From NCBI RefSeq assembly GCF_016863435.1, contig NZ_BOOW01000006.1, positions 1 through 64,000 on the forward strand: 64,000 nucleotides of DNA, written 5' to 3'. The position numbers and the translations under genes were made by a program. The notes under the pieces are model-generated. The model saw nothing but the letters and a program-made list of their open reading frames with translations. It made no database searches and was not told the DNA's origin. This document shows positions 25,170-33,915 of this stretch, one piece after another (the stretch's first letter is position 1; every line of letters starts with the position of its first letter). This stretch comes from Sinosporangium siamense (lineage in GTDB: Bacteria; Actinomycetota; Actinomycetes; Streptosporangiales; Streptosporangiaceae).

Positions 25170-27074
25170 ATGAGCGACAACAGCGAGCAGAGCCGTCGTA
25201 GAGGCGGCAAAACCACAGGCGGCAGGGCTGCGAGTGCCCGCCGTACACGCCCCGGCGGCCCCTCCGAGAACCAGGAGACTGCGGTGACCGAGAGCGAGAG
25301 GGACGTGGCGGCGGGCGAGGGGACGGCGGCGAAGCCGGGGAGCGCGACCACGACCACGGCCGGCGCCGCGAAACGCACCCGCAAGCCGAGGCCCGCGGCG
25401 GACACCCCCGCGACGGCGTCCGGCGAGCCCGCGCCTTCCAAGCCCAGGACCAGGGCGAAGGCCGCGAGCGCCGCCGACGGCGGTACGGCGGAAGCCGGCA
25501 CGACCGGCACCCCCGCGCCCACGGCCTCGACACCGGCCAAGCGCACCGCCACCGGTCGCCGTGCGTCTTCGGCTAAGCGTGTGGCGGCTGAAGCCACCGA
25601 AGGCACCGCATCGGGGAGCGCCGCGGCCGAACCGGCCAAGGAGCCCGAGACCGGCACGGCTAAGAGCATGACCAGGAGCACGGCCAAGAAGACGGCCGGG
25701 GCGACGGCCCGCACCTCCTCGTCGGCCAGGAAATCGACCTCGGCCAGGGCGGCGTCGGCTAAGAAGGCAACGGCAGACACGGCACCGGCTGAGGCGGCGG
25801 TGATCGAGGCGGCGCCGGCTGAGACGGCAGTGACCGAGGCGGCGTCGGCCGGGGCTGCGGAAGCCAAGGCGGCACCTGCTAAGGCCGCCTCGGCTGGGCG
25901 GACGCAACCTAAGGCCGCGTCAGCCACGGAGACGTCGGCCAAGGCCGCACCGGCCACGGAGGCTGGGGCCAAGGAGGCTGGGGCCGAGGCCGCACCGGCC
26001 AGGCGGACGCGGGCTAAGACAGCGCCGGCTAAGACAGCGCCGACCACGGAGGCTGGGGCCGAGGCCGCGCCGGCTAAGCGGACGCGGGCTAAGACAGCGC
26101 CGGCTAAAACAGCGCCGGCTAAGACAGCGCCGACCACGGAGGCTGGGGCCGAGGCCGCGCCGGCTAAGCGGACGCGGGCCAAGGCAGCGCCGGCCAAGGA
26201 GGCTGCGGCCAAGGAGGCTGGGGCCGAGGCCGCACCGGCCAAGGAGGCTGCGGCCGAGGCCGCACCGTCCGAGCCGGTGACCAGGCGCCGGACGGCTGCC
26301 AAGCCCAAGATCGCCGAGCCTGTGACCGGTGACGTCTGGGCGGAGGAGACGCGTGCCGCCGCCGAGGCGGACGAGGTGCGGCAGACCGCTCTCAGGGGTC
26401 GGGTCCAGGGGGCTCGTGAGGCCTACGGGCCGGATCGCCGGCGGATCGTCGCCCCTGGTGCCCCCACCACCGAGTCGGCCGGTTCCGCAGAGGTGGCGGG
26501 TTCGGCGGCTTCCACCGGGGCCGCCGCTTCCGAAGAGGTTGTCCGGCCCGCCGCCCCCGCCCCCGTGGGCAAGGGTGAGGTGGAGCAGGAGCGGCCTGCG
26601 GATGAGGAGCGGGCGCGGAGTGTTGATCGCGAGCGGGTCAACGAGGGCATCCGGGAGGCCGAGCGGATGGGGCGTGAGGCCATCGGCACGGTGGCCGACG
26701 AGGCGGCCAAGTGGTTGTCCTCCCTGCAGGCGCGGGCGACGCGTGAGGTAGGGAAGGCCGTGGTGCGGGGTGGCGCCCGGGGCATCGGTCAGGTGATCTC
26801 GGACTTCACGGGCTCTCGCCGTACACGCCCGGAGCAGTCCCGGGACGTGTGGGCCGAGGCGGTGGCGGAGCAGCACGAGGAAGAATACGTGTGCCGGGCC
26901 TGCCCGGTGTGCCGGGCCATCGCGGCGCAGCGGGATTCGGGCAACGACGTCACCGGTCACCTCATGGCGGCGGGCGGCGAGGTCATGTCGGCGATGCGGC
27001 AGATCGTCGATGTGTTGCAGCGCCCGCAGCCGCCGCGCAAGCGCGGCGGCTCCGATCGCGCGGACCTCGGCTGA
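25170..27074 (+). CDS. histone-H1-like Ala/Lys/Thr-rich repetitive protein with a CxxCPxC tail
   Basis: A 634-residue low-complexity protein. Residues 1 to about 380 are Ala-, Lys-, Glu- and Thr-rich with AKTAPAKTAP- and TEAGAEAAPAKRTR-type repeats resembling histone H1 tails. From about 385 the composition changes: two WAEE/WAEA segments, a helical amphipathic stretch, then VCRACPVCRAIA, a possible zinc site, and HLMAAGGEVMSAMRQIVDVLQ. The C-terminal part resembles the DUF5304-type protein found beside glucokinase in Streptomyces. It ends 30 nt before the glucokinase start. DNA or envelope binding is a guess. The repeat DNA uses GCT/ACA codons more than its neighbours. Confidence 0.8.
   Translation: MSDNSEQSRRRGGKTTGGRAASARRTRPGGPSENQETAVTESERDVAAGEGTAAKPGSATTTTAGAAKRTRKPRPAADTPATASGEPAPSKPRTRAKAASAADGGTAEAGTTGTPAPTASTPAKRTATGRRASSAKRVAAEATEGTASGSAAAEPAKEPETGTAKSMTRSTAKKTAGATARTSSSARKSTSARAASAKKATADTAPAEAAVIEAAPAETAVTEAASAGAAEAKAAPAKAASAGRTQPKAASATETSAKAAPATEAGAKEAGAEAAPARRTRAKTAPAKTAPTTEAGAEAAPAKRTRAKTAPAKTAPAKTAPTTEAGAEAAPAKRTRAKAAPAKEAAAKEAGAEAAPAKEAAAEAAPSEPVTRRRTAAKPKIAEPVTGDVWAEETRAAAEADEVRQTALRGRVQGAREAYGPDRRRIVAPGAPTTESAGSAEVAGSAASTGAAASEEVVRPAAPAPVGKGEVEQERPADEERARSVDRERVNEGIREAERMGREAIGTVADEAAKWLSSLQARATREVGKAVVRGGARGIGQVISDFTGSRRTRPEQSRDVWAEAVAEQHEEEYVCRACPVCRAIAAQRDSGNDVTGHLMAAGGEVMSAMRQIVDVLQRPQPPRKRGGSDRADLG
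25990..26260. repeat. in-frame direct repeats within the histone-like gene
   Basis: A block reading GACAGCGCCG, GACCACGGAGGC, TGGGGCCGAGGCCGC, CGGCTAAGCGGACGCGGG recurs, with the largest copies near 26013-26080 and 26109-26178. Unit lengths are multiples of three, so the frame survives copy-number change. Confidence 0.8.
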
Positions 27075-27104
27075 CCGGGCATCCCCTGGGGAATGGTTTC
27101 CAAC

Positions 27105-28037
27105 ATGTTGACCATCGGTGTGGACATCGGCGGCACGAAGATCGCCGCAGGAGTAGTCGACGAGAACGGCCGGGTGCACGAGCACATGCTCCGCCCCACC
27201 CCCGCGGACGACGTCGACCGTGTCGCGGACACGATCGCCGACATGGTGCACGAGTTGCGCCGCGGGCGCGAGATCGAGGCGGTCGGGCTGGGCGCGGCGG
27301 GCTTCGTCGACGAGACCAGATCCGTCGTCCGCTTCGCGCCCAATCTGGCGTGGCGTGAGGAGCCACTCCAGAAGCGGGTGGCTGACGTCGTCGGATTGCC
27401 CGTGGTGGTCGAGAACGACGCCAACGCGACCGCGTGGGCCGAGGCCCGGTTCGGCGCCGGGCGGGGTCAGAGCCACATGGTCTGTGTGACGGTCGGCACG
27501 GGCATCGGCGGTGGGCTGGTGTTCGACGGTGCGCTTTACCGAGGCCGGTGGGGCATGGGCGCCGAGCTCGGCCATATGCAGGTCGTGCCGGGCGGGCGGT
27601 TGTGCGGGTGCGGCAACCTCGGCTGCTGGGAGCAATACGCGAGCGGAAACGCCCTGGTCGTCGAGGCCAGGGAGATCGCCGCCGCCGACCCCGACCGGGC
27701 CCGCGTCCTGCTGGGACTCGCCGGCGGCACGATCGAGGGCGAGGAGATCACCGAGGCGGCCCGGCAGGGTGACGAGGCGGCCTTGGCGGCGTTCGAGAGC
27801 CTGGCAGGTTGGCTGGCTCAGGGGATGGCCGATCTGAGCGCCGTGCTCGACCCGGGGTGCTACGTCATCGGCGGCGGCGTGTCGCGTGCCGCCGACCTGT
27901 TCGTCGATCGGGTGCGTGAGGTCTACGTGTCGGTGCTCACCGGCAGGGGACACCGGCCGACGGCGGAGATCCGCCTGGCGGAGCTCGGCGCGGAGGCCGG
28001 CCTGGTCGGCGCGGCCGACTTGGCACGCAAGCGATAA
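27105..28037 (+). CDS. glkA: ROK-family glucokinase
   Basis: Phosphorylates glucose; in Streptomyces the orthologous GlkA also mediates carbon catabolite repression. The 310-residue protein has the ATP phosphate-binding DIGGTKIAAG, the sugar-binding ENDANATAWAEARFGAG, GTGIGGG and the ROK zinc motif GHMQV...CGCGNLGCWEQYASG. It lies directly after the histone-like gene, as in Streptomyces. ATG 27105 gives the N-terminus typical of the family (MLTIGVDIGG); ATG 27093, four codons upstream, is possible. A terminator follows. Confidence 0.93.
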   Translation: MLTIGVDIGGTKIAAGVVDENGRVHEHMLRPTPADDVDRVADTIADMVHELRRGREIEAVGLGAAGFVDETRSVVRFAPNLAWREEPLQKRVADVVGLPVVVENDANATAWAEARFGAGRGQSHMVCVTVGTGIGGGLVFDGALYRGRWGMGAELGHMQVVPGGRLCGCGNLGCWEQYASGNALVVEAREIAAADPDRARVLLGLAGGTIEGEEITEAARQGDEAALAAFESLAGWLAQGMADLSAVLDPGCYVIGGGVSRAADLFVDRVREVYVSVLTGRGHRPTAEIRLAELGAEAGLVGAADLARKR

Positions 28038-28077
28038 CCACGTCGCGCGGCCGGTGAGGTCACTCGGCTGACAGGTG

Positions 28078-28111
28078 GTGGGCCGGGGTCTCTAACCTCG
28101 GCCCACCCTTT
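28078..28111 (+). terminator. terminator after glkA
   Basis: A 12-bp stem with one G-U pair (GTGGGCCGGGGT / ACCTCGGCCCAC), 5-nt loop, then CCTTT. Confidence 0.9.
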
Positions 28112-28134
28112 ATGGGACGGTGCGGGGGCCTTCG

Positions 28135-28833
28135 ATGACCATCAGGGTGGCGACCTACAACGTGCGCTCGATGTACGACGACGTCGGAGCGCTCAGCCGG
28201 GTCCTGCGGTCGATCGCGCCCGACGTCCTGTGCGTGCAGGAGGCGCCGCGTTACTGGCGGTGGCGGCACCGGCGGCGCCGCCTGGCCGAGGGGGCGGGCA
28301 TGACGGTGGCGGCGGGCGGCCGGGTGGGCGGGGTCGCCGTCTACGTGGCCTCCGGCGTACGCGTCGTGCACGACGAGGGCCACGCGTTGCGCCGTTTCCC
28401 GAGGCTGGAGCGGCGCGGGCTCGCGGTGGCGGTGGTCGAGGCGCGGGGTGTACGGCTGGCCGTGGGATCGATGCACCTGGATCTCAGGGCCGATGCCCGG
28501 CTTGTTCATGTGGCCGAGGCGGTGGAACTCACCGAGGCGGCGGCGCGGGCCCACGGCGCCTCCGTGGTGCTCGCCGGTGACGTCAACGAGCAGGACCACC
28601 AGCCCGCCTGGCGCTATCTGGCGGACCGTTTCACCGACTGCTACGCGCACGCGCCGCGCGGCGACGGCCTGTCGTTTCCGGCCAGGCGGCCGGGGCGGCG
28701 CATCGACGCGGTGTTCGCCGCGCACGACCTGACCGTGCTGGGATGCGGCATCGGGGAAGCCGATTCCGGAGACCTGTCGGCGGCTACGGATCACCTGCCC
28801 GTTGTCGCCGATCTTGCCACGCATCGGACATAG
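28135..28833 (+). CDS. endonuclease/exonuclease/phosphatase (EEP) family hydrolase
   Basis: A 232-residue metal-dependent phosphodiesterase of the DNase I-like superfamily. Catalytic positions are all visible: Asn in TYNVR, Glu in CVQEAP, His in GSMHLD, Asp-x-Asn in AGDVNEQ, Asp in RRIDAVF and Asp-His in ATDHLPV. There is no signal peptide, so it is probably cytosolic. The substrate (nucleic acid, phosphoinositide or sphingomyelin in other family members) cannot be told. Confidence 0.9.
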   Translation: MTIRVATYNVRSMYDDVGALSRVLRSIAPDVLCVQEAPRYWRWRHRRRRLAEGAGMTVAAGGRVGGVAVYVASGVRVVHDEGHALRRFPRLERRGLAVAVVEARGVRLAVGSMHLDLRADARLVHVAEAVELTEAAARAHGASVVLAGDVNEQDHQPAWRYLADRFTDCYAHAPRGDGLSFPARRPGRRIDAVFAAHDLTVLGCGIGEADSGDLSAATDHLPVVADLATHRT

Positions 28834-28884
28834 TCCGGCAAGGAAGGCCACTAAGTGTCCGGTGAGGGCCGTACGATCTCAAAC

Positions 28885-30009
28885 ATGACCCGCCGCTCAA
28901 TGCGGCGTGCATCGGTCGTGTGCGCGGCAGCCGCGCTTTTCGCCTCAGCGACTCCGGCCGTCTCCGCGCACGCCGATCCGACCCGTCCGCCTGTGGCCGA
29001 AGCATGGCAGCAGTCCACAAGTGCTCGGTTGCGCACAGATGGATCCCTGTCCGATGTGGTCGCCGTGTCGGCCACCGAGGTGTGGGCCGTCGGGCAGCAG
29101 GAGATCTGGGACGTGTGGCAGAACCGCGGCGTGATCACCAGGTGGGACGGCAAGGCCTGGACGCAGGTGCCGATCCGCAACGACGCGACGGGTGCGGGCC
29201 ACCTGCGGTCCGTCGCCGCCGCCGGACCCGGCCAGATGTGGACGGTGGGCGACGGCCACGACGGCCAGCCATACATCGCGAGGGGCGACGCGAACGGCTT
29301 CGACCGGGTCACCGTGGACGAGCTGCGGAGCGGTGACTGGCTCGGCGGGGTCGCGGCTGCGCAGGGCAAGGTCGTCGCAGTCGGCAGCCGGGAGGGCAAA
29401 CCCCTGGTGGTCGCGAGGGACGGGGGATCCTGGACGCTGACGCCGATGAAGAACCGCGGGGTGTTGTACGGCGTGGCGCTGTCGGCCAAAGGCGACGGGT
29501 GGGCCGTCGGCGACACCGCGGGGCAGCCGCTGGTCATGCGCCTGTCGTCGGGGGAGTGGAAGCGTGTCTCGCTGCCGTCTGTGCCCGGCGGTTATCTGCG
29601 TGACATCCACGTCGACTCCCCGCGCCGCGCGCTTGCCGTGGGCGGGGTTTTCCGCGGTCCGGGGGACGTCACGCCGCTCGTGATGGCCTGGAACGGCAAA
29701 CGCTGGTCCGAGGTGGACGTGCCCGACGGCGATGCCAAACTCTACGGTGTCTCAGGGGACGGCAAGGGGAGGTTCTGGATCTCGGGGGCCGATCCCGGCC
29801 GCCCGACCGAGCCCTTCCTGATGCGCTTCGAGCATGGCAAAGGCAAGATCATTCGTGGTACGGCGGGGGCCAAGGGCAGCACGGTCCGGCTGCAGGCCGT
29901 CACGAGTGTGCCGGGCACTTCGGCAGTCTGGTCGGTCGGCCACATCGTGGACTCGGCCGACCGTTACACCGACGTCGTCAAGCGGTTCGGCGGGCCCTCC
30001 GACCGGTAG
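28885..30009 (+). CDS. secreted beta-propeller-like protein
   Basis: A 374-residue exported protein: signal peptide with twin Arg-rich start (MTRRSMRRASVVCAAAALFASATPAVSAHA, cleavage after AHA), then about seven repeats with the motif VAVS...VWAVG / MWTVGDG / GWAVGD / FWISGAD, spaced about 45-50 residues and each ending in a short strand plus Trp or Arg. This is the pattern of a photosystem-stability-factor or Kelch-like propeller. Function is unknown; an extracellular binding role is likely. TACGAT 7 nt before ATG 28885 suggests leaderless transcription. Confidence 0.8.
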   Translation: MTRRSMRRASVVCAAAALFASATPAVSAHADPTRPPVAEAWQQSTSARLRTDGSLSDVVAVSATEVWAVGQQEIWDVWQNRGVITRWDGKAWTQVPIRNDATGAGHLRSVAAAGPGQMWTVGDGHDGQPYIARGDANGFDRVTVDELRSGDWLGGVAAAQGKVVAVGSREGKPLVVARDGGSWTLTPMKNRGVLYGVALSAKGDGWAVGDTAGQPLVMRLSSGEWKRVSLPSVPGGYLRDIHVDSPRRALAVGGVFRGPGDVTPLVMAWNGKRWSEVDVPDGDAKLYGVSGDGKGRFWISGADPGRPTEPFLMRFEHGKGKIIRGTAGAKGSTVRLQAVTSVPGTSAVWSVGHIVDSADRYTDVVKRFGGPSDR

Positions 30010-30076
30010 GCACCCGTCCGCGCCGTACACGATCCCTGCCGGCGAGGTCAGGCACGCGGCGCTGTGCCGTACACGA

Positions 30077-30682
30077 TCAGGCCCCGGCTATGCCGTACAC
30101 GATCGTGCCGGCGAGGGTGGGGGCCTGGGCGGCGGGGGAGAAGAGCGACTGATCCATCAGCCACGTGATGGCCACGCCGTTGAGTGCGGAGATCACGGTG
30201 AGGGCGGCGGTCTCGGGGGCGACGCCCGGGCGCAGGGGCAAACCGCTCTCGGCGAAGAGGGTGGTGAGCCGGGCCGTCTGCTCCTTGGTGGCCGCGCGTT
30301 TGTCGGCCATGCCCGTGTCGTGCACCGGCACCGCCTCGTTGGCGAGGATGGTGACCGACAGCAGCCTCCGGACCACCGGGTCCGCCTCCATTTCCGTGAT
30401 GAAACGCACGAGGAAGGCACGCAGGCGGTCCGCCGGCGGGGCGTCTCCCTCCAGCTCCGCCCAGATGCGGCCGGTCGCCTCGTCCCATAGCTCCGACAAG
30501 GTGGACAGGTAGAGCGCGGACTTGTCGCGGAAATGGTGATAGGCCGCCCCGCGGGTCACTCCGGCGCGTGCCGTGATGTCGGCGAGGCTCGCACCGTTGA
30601 ACCCCCGCTCGGCGAACACCTCAAGGGCGGCGTGGAGGAGCGCCTTCCTCGTGGCGGCGGCTTCATCCGCTGTGCGTCTCAT
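30077..30682 (-). CDS. TetR-family regulator, AcrR type
   Basis: A 201-residue repressor with an N-terminal helix-turn-helix very close to AcrR (ALEVFAERGFNGASLADITARAGVTRGAAYHHFRDKSALY) and an AcrR-like ligand domain. The start at ATG 30682 excludes eight upstream residues encoded within the operator. It is divergent from the ATC-hydrolase-like gene with only 64 nt between starts, and a 22-bp palindrome in that gap is the likely operator. A small hydrophobic ligand related to the neighbour's substrate is an inference. Confidence 0.93.
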   Translation of the reverse strand: MRRTADEAAATRKALLHAALEVFAERGFNGASLADITARAGVTRGAAYHHFRDKSALYLSTLSELWDEATGRIWAELEGDAPPADRLRAFLVRFITEMEADPVVRRLLSVTILANEAVPVHDTGMADKRAATKEQTARLTTLFAESGLPLRPGVAPETAALTVISALNGVAITWLMDQSLFSPAAQAPTLAGTIVYGIAGA

Positions 30683-30696
30683 GGTTAGATTGTCGC

Positions 30697-30718
30697 ATAC
30701 ATACATTCATGTTTGTAT
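30697..30718. promoter_or_regulatory. AcrR-like operator between tetR and the hydrolase gene
   Basis: ATACATACAT and ATGTTTGTAT form 10-bp arms (one mismatch) around TC. The half-site TACATACAT matches the E. coli AcrR operator. It can block both divergent promoters. Confidence 0.75.
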
Positions 30719-30746
30719 ATAACCATCCGACGGAAGGGAGAGTCAC

Positions 30747-31397
30747 ATGGCCGATCTGAAGGCCGACGATGTCGACAGCCAGATGGCTGAGCTGTTCGAC
30801 GCCTACTTCGCGATACTCGAACCGGACCTGCCCGGGATGAGGCAGGAGATCGAACGGCGGGCCCAGGCGCTCGTGGAAGCCCGCGGCGATCTGCTGGTCG
30901 ACGGCGCCGCCCGCTACAACGTGCACATGTCGGCGGTCCTGCTCGCCACCTACAACCTGCTCCGCGAGCGGATGCCGGGCGCCGAGGCCGTCGAGAAGGT
31001 GAAGCACGCCTTCCTCGACCCCATGAGGGAGGGGATTCGGCACGGCATGACGGCCGCGCTCGATCAGGCACCCGACCCGTTCAGCCTGATCGTCGAGATA
31101 TCGAAGTCGAACGAGGAGCAGCGTTACGGCGCCTCGTTTGACTTCGTGCGCGAACGGGATGACGAGGACGCCTATCTCCTCGAAATACGGCGCTGCGCCT
31201 ACAACGACGTCCTCCGGGGCGCCGGGGCGCCCGAACTGGTGCCGGTCTTCTGTGAGTTCGACCGGTCGTGGATCGAGGCCATCGACCCCGATCGCCATGG
31301 CTTCGCCTTCGACCGCCCCACCACTCTGGCCGCCGGCCACGGGAGTTGCGGTTTCCACTGGCGCCGCACCCGGCCGGCGTCCGCCGGGGACGACTGA
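30747..31397 (+). CDS. ATC-hydrolase-family protein
   Basis: A 216-residue protein of the L-2-amino-thiazoline-4-carboxylate hydrolase family (PF14196 type), identified by the C-terminal block YNDVLRGAGAPELVPVFCEFD with its conserved Cys, followed by FDRPTTLAAGHGSCGFHW with another Cys. Founding members open a thiazoline ring to give N-carbamoyl-cysteine; substrates of most homologues are unknown. GGAAGGGAG precedes ATG 30747. It is probably repressed by the divergent TetR protein. Confidence 0.8.
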   Translation: MADLKADDVDSQMAELFDAYFAILEPDLPGMRQEIERRAQALVEARGDLLVDGAARYNVHMSAVLLATYNLLRERMPGAEAVEKVKHAFLDPMREGIRHGMTAALDQAPDPFSLIVEISKSNEEQRYGASFDFVRERDDEDAYLLEIRRCAYNDVLRGAGAPELVPVFCEFDRSWIEAIDPDRHGFAFDRPTTLAAGHGSCGFHWRRTRPASAGDD

Positions 31398-31482
31398 CAC
31401 CCGGCTCCAGGCACTCCGGACGTACTCGGTGCCGTGGTGAGGGGGCGGGAGGAGGCACCGAGGGGACCTGGGCGGTCCCCGC

Positions 31483-32166
31483 TCAGACGACCGCGCCGTC
31501 GTCCCAGCCGGAGTCGTTCGGAGGACCGTCGCCCATGCGAATCACGAGGGCGACGAAACCACCGATGAAGGCGGCGACCGCGCCGAACAGCGCCCATCCC
31601 TCCATGTGCCAGCCGAGCATGGCCGCCATCAGCAGATAGGCGGGGCCGCCGAACAGGGCCAGCCAGGCGAGCTTGGTCGTGGTGTCGGCCTTGGGCAGGG
31701 GAGGAGGAGGCGGGGGATCGTAGTGGCCCTCGTCGTCCCTGCCGTCGTCGCCGGACTGATCCTTGTCCTGCTCCACGGGGTCCTGGTGCGAGAGGTCCAG
31801 CGCCTCGTGGTCGAAGCGGCGGCGGCCGAGGGGACGGCGGGACACGGTGCCGAGCTCGGTGCCCTCGAAGGGGTCGCGTAGATCGCGCAGGTCGGGATGA
31901 TCGCGGAGGTCGCCGTGGTCGTGCGGCTCCCTCTGGTCTTTGGCGTCGGGCTGATCGCCGGGCTCCCGGGGGTCGGTCTGCGGTGTGGCGGGCAGATCGG
32001 CGGTCGGGTCGTCATCGCCGACGCGATCGCCGAGCCGGGCCGCCGGCTCGGGAGTGAGATTCTCACTGTCCGGCCACGGCTGGTCGCTCGAGCCGCGCTC
32101 GTCCGGGGCGTGGAAGGACGCGACGATCTGACGCCAGACCTCGTCCTCATCGCTCTGCGGCGTCAC
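31483..32166 (-). CDS. acidic, proline-rich membrane protein
   Basis: A 227-residue protein: a long hydrophilic N-terminal region rich in Asp, Pro, Arg and His (with DLRDHPDLRDLRDP repeats and PPPPPPLP), then two C-terminal helices (WLALFGGPAYLLMAAMLGW and WALFGAVAAFIGGFVALVI). Topology suggests a large cytoplasmic domain tethered to the membrane. I recognise no function; similar proteins occur in related actinomycetes. GTG 32166 is the first start after a stop; Shine-Dalgarno support is weak. Confidence 0.75.
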   Translation of the reverse strand: MTPQSDEDEVWRQIVASFHAPDERGSSDQPWPDSENLTPEPAARLGDRVGDDDPTADLPATPQTDPREPGDQPDAKDQREPHDHGDLRDHPDLRDLRDPFEGTELGTVSRRPLGRRRFDHEALDLSHQDPVEQDKDQSGDDGRDDEGHYDPPPPPPLPKADTTTKLAWLALFGGPAYLLMAAMLGWHMEGWALFGAVAAFIGGFVALVIRMGDGPPNDSGWDDGAVV

Positions 32167-32229
32167 GTGACTGTCTTCATCGGCCGGTCGCTTCCTTGTG
32201 TAAGACCGCGCATCTCCCCCTGCTCGCGA

Positions 32230-32994
32230 TCAGTCTCTCTGTAAGGGTACAGAGGCATGTGTCCTGATGAAGTCGAGGCTCCCCGAGAAGATGCGATCTG
32301 CCTCATTGTCGAGGGTCGCGACGTGATAACTGTCCATCAGTTGAACGATTTCCAGATTGCCGTTGGTCAGCCGTTCGCGAAGAATGCGGACGCTTTCCGG
32401 CTTAACAACGTGATCTTCGGGGCTATGGTAGACCAATACCGGCTGAGTGATGCGATAGAGCTCCGATTGCACCAGTGACCATAGTCGGGGCAGCGTCGCG
32501 GCGGCCCGCACCGGGGTGCGCGTGTAGGCGAGCTCGGTCACCCCCGGCTTCTTGATGTCCCCCGACACCCCCGGCACCGAGGGCACAAAAAGCTTGAGCA
32601 GCGGCGCGAGGCGCAGCAGCGGCACGTCGATGGCGAGGGACGGGTTGACCGTCACCACCCCGCGCACGGTCTCGCCGTAGACCTCCGCGAGTCTGAGCGC
32701 CATGCAGCCGCCCATCGACAGGCCCATGACGAACACCTCGGCGCATCGGCCGCGGAGGTCGCCGAAGGCGAGGTCCAACTCGGCATACCAGTCTTCCCAG
32801 CGCGTGCGGTTCATCTCCTGCCACGTGGTGCCGTGGCCGGGGAGCCTGGGGAGCGACACGGTGAGGCCCGCGGCGGCGAGATGCTCGCCCCAGGGGCGCA
32901 TGGACTGGGGTGTGCCGGTGAATCCATGGCAGAGAAGGACGCCGACCTGGCCACCCTCGTGGTGGTATGGCTCGGCACCTGGCATGAGTGGCAT
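32230..32994 (-). CDS. alpha/beta hydrolase, carboxylesterase Est30-like
   Basis: A 254-residue serine esterase. The oxyanion segment is LLCHGFTGTPQSM, the nucleophile elbow GLSMGG, the acid HSPEDHVV and the catalytic His in DSYHVATLD. Length and layout match monoacylglycerol lipase or Est30-type carboxylesterases. It is divergent from the plsC gene, and similar hydrolases neighbour plsC in other actinobacteria, so a role in acylglycerol turnover is plausible but unproven. Confidence 0.92.
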   Translation of the reverse strand: MPLMPGAEPYHHEGGQVGVLLCHGFTGTPQSMRPWGEHLAAAGLTVSLPRLPGHGTTWQEMNRTRWEDWYAELDLAFGDLRGRCAEVFVMGLSMGGCMALRLAEVYGETVRGVVTVNPSLAIDVPLLRLAPLLKLFVPSVPGVSGDIKKPGVTELAYTRTPVRAAATLPRLWSLVQSELYRITQPVLVYHSPEDHVVKPESVRILRERLTNGNLEIVQLMDSYHVATLDNEADRIFSGSLDFIRTHASVPLQRD

Positions 32995-33139
32995 CGCCCG
33001 GCCTCCTCGCGCTGCGGCTGGTCGACTGATCGTCGCATGCCGGGGGGTGATTGTGCGAGGGGTGGGCTTGGTGCGGGAGAAGCCATGGCCGGAAGATGGG
33101 AAGATAACGCGTGCTTGATGACTCGAACCCCGAGATGAG

Positions 33140-33865
33140 GTGCCTCCGGTGTTCTACTGGGTGGTTAAGGTAATTTTGAAGCCGATCCTCCATCTGGTGT
33201 TCCGCCCCTGGGTCGAGGGCGTCGACAACGTCCCCCGAGAGGGGCCCGTCATCCTCGCAGGCAACCACCTTTCGTTCGCCGACCACTTCTTCGGGCCCCT
33301 CTACCTGCCCCGCAAGGTGATCTCCCTCGGCAAGGCGGAATATTTCACGGGCAGGGGCATCAAGGGCAAGCTCAGCCGGGCGTTCTTCACCGCCGTGGGC
33401 ACCGTGCCGGTCGACCGCTCCGGCGGCAAGGCCAGTGAGGCCGCCCTGCGCACGGGGCTGCGGGTGCTCGGCGAGGGTGAGGTCCTCGGCATCTACCCCG
33501 AGGGCACACGATCCCCCGACGGCCGTCTCTACAAGGGCAAGACCGGCGTCGCCCGCCTCGCGCTGGAGTCCCGGGTGCCGGTCATCCCGTGGGCGGTGAT
33601 CAACACGTTTGAGATGATGCCGCCGGGCCGTCTGATTCCCCGGCTCGGCATTCAGCCGGGCGTGCGCTTCGGCAAGCCGCTGGATTTCTCCCGTTACTAC
33701 GGCATGGAAGACGACCGGCTGGTTCTGCGGGCCGTCACGGACGAGATCATGTATGCCTTGATGGAGCTCTCCGGACAGGAATACGTCGACAAATACGCCG
33801 CGAGTGCCAAGGTGGAGATGGCACGCGCCGCCAAACAGGCCAAGCAGGGCCTGACCGGATCATGA
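33140..33865 (+). CDS. 1-acyl-sn-glycerol-3-phosphate acyltransferase (PlsC family)
   Basis: A 241-residue membrane-associated acyltransferase that acylates lysophosphatidic acid. It shows the HX4D catalytic motif (NHLSFADH), a PVDRSGG motif, and YPEGTRSPDGRLYKGKTG, with Arg/Gly/Glu motifs in family order. The Lys/Ala-rich C-terminus may contact phospholipid. The start is ambiguous between GTG 33140 and GTG 33149, the latter being better spaced from GAGG. It corresponds to the Rv2182c position in the mycobacterial cluster. Confidence 0.93.
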   Translation: MPPVFYWVVKVILKPILHLVFRPWVEGVDNVPREGPVILAGNHLSFADHFFGPLYLPRKVISLGKAEYFTGRGIKGKLSRAFFTAVGTVPVDRSGGKASEAALRTGLRVLGEGEVLGIYPEGTRSPDGRLYKGKTGVARLALESRVPVIPWAVINTFEMMPPGRLIPRLGIQPGVRFGKPLDFSRYYGMEDDRLVLRAVTDEIMYALMELSGQEYVDKYAASAKVEMARAAKQAKQGLTGS

Positions 33866-33915
33866 CCGCAGGGCTCTCTGGCGCTGACATACCGCGTTCC
33901 GCATAGAGTTGGCGG

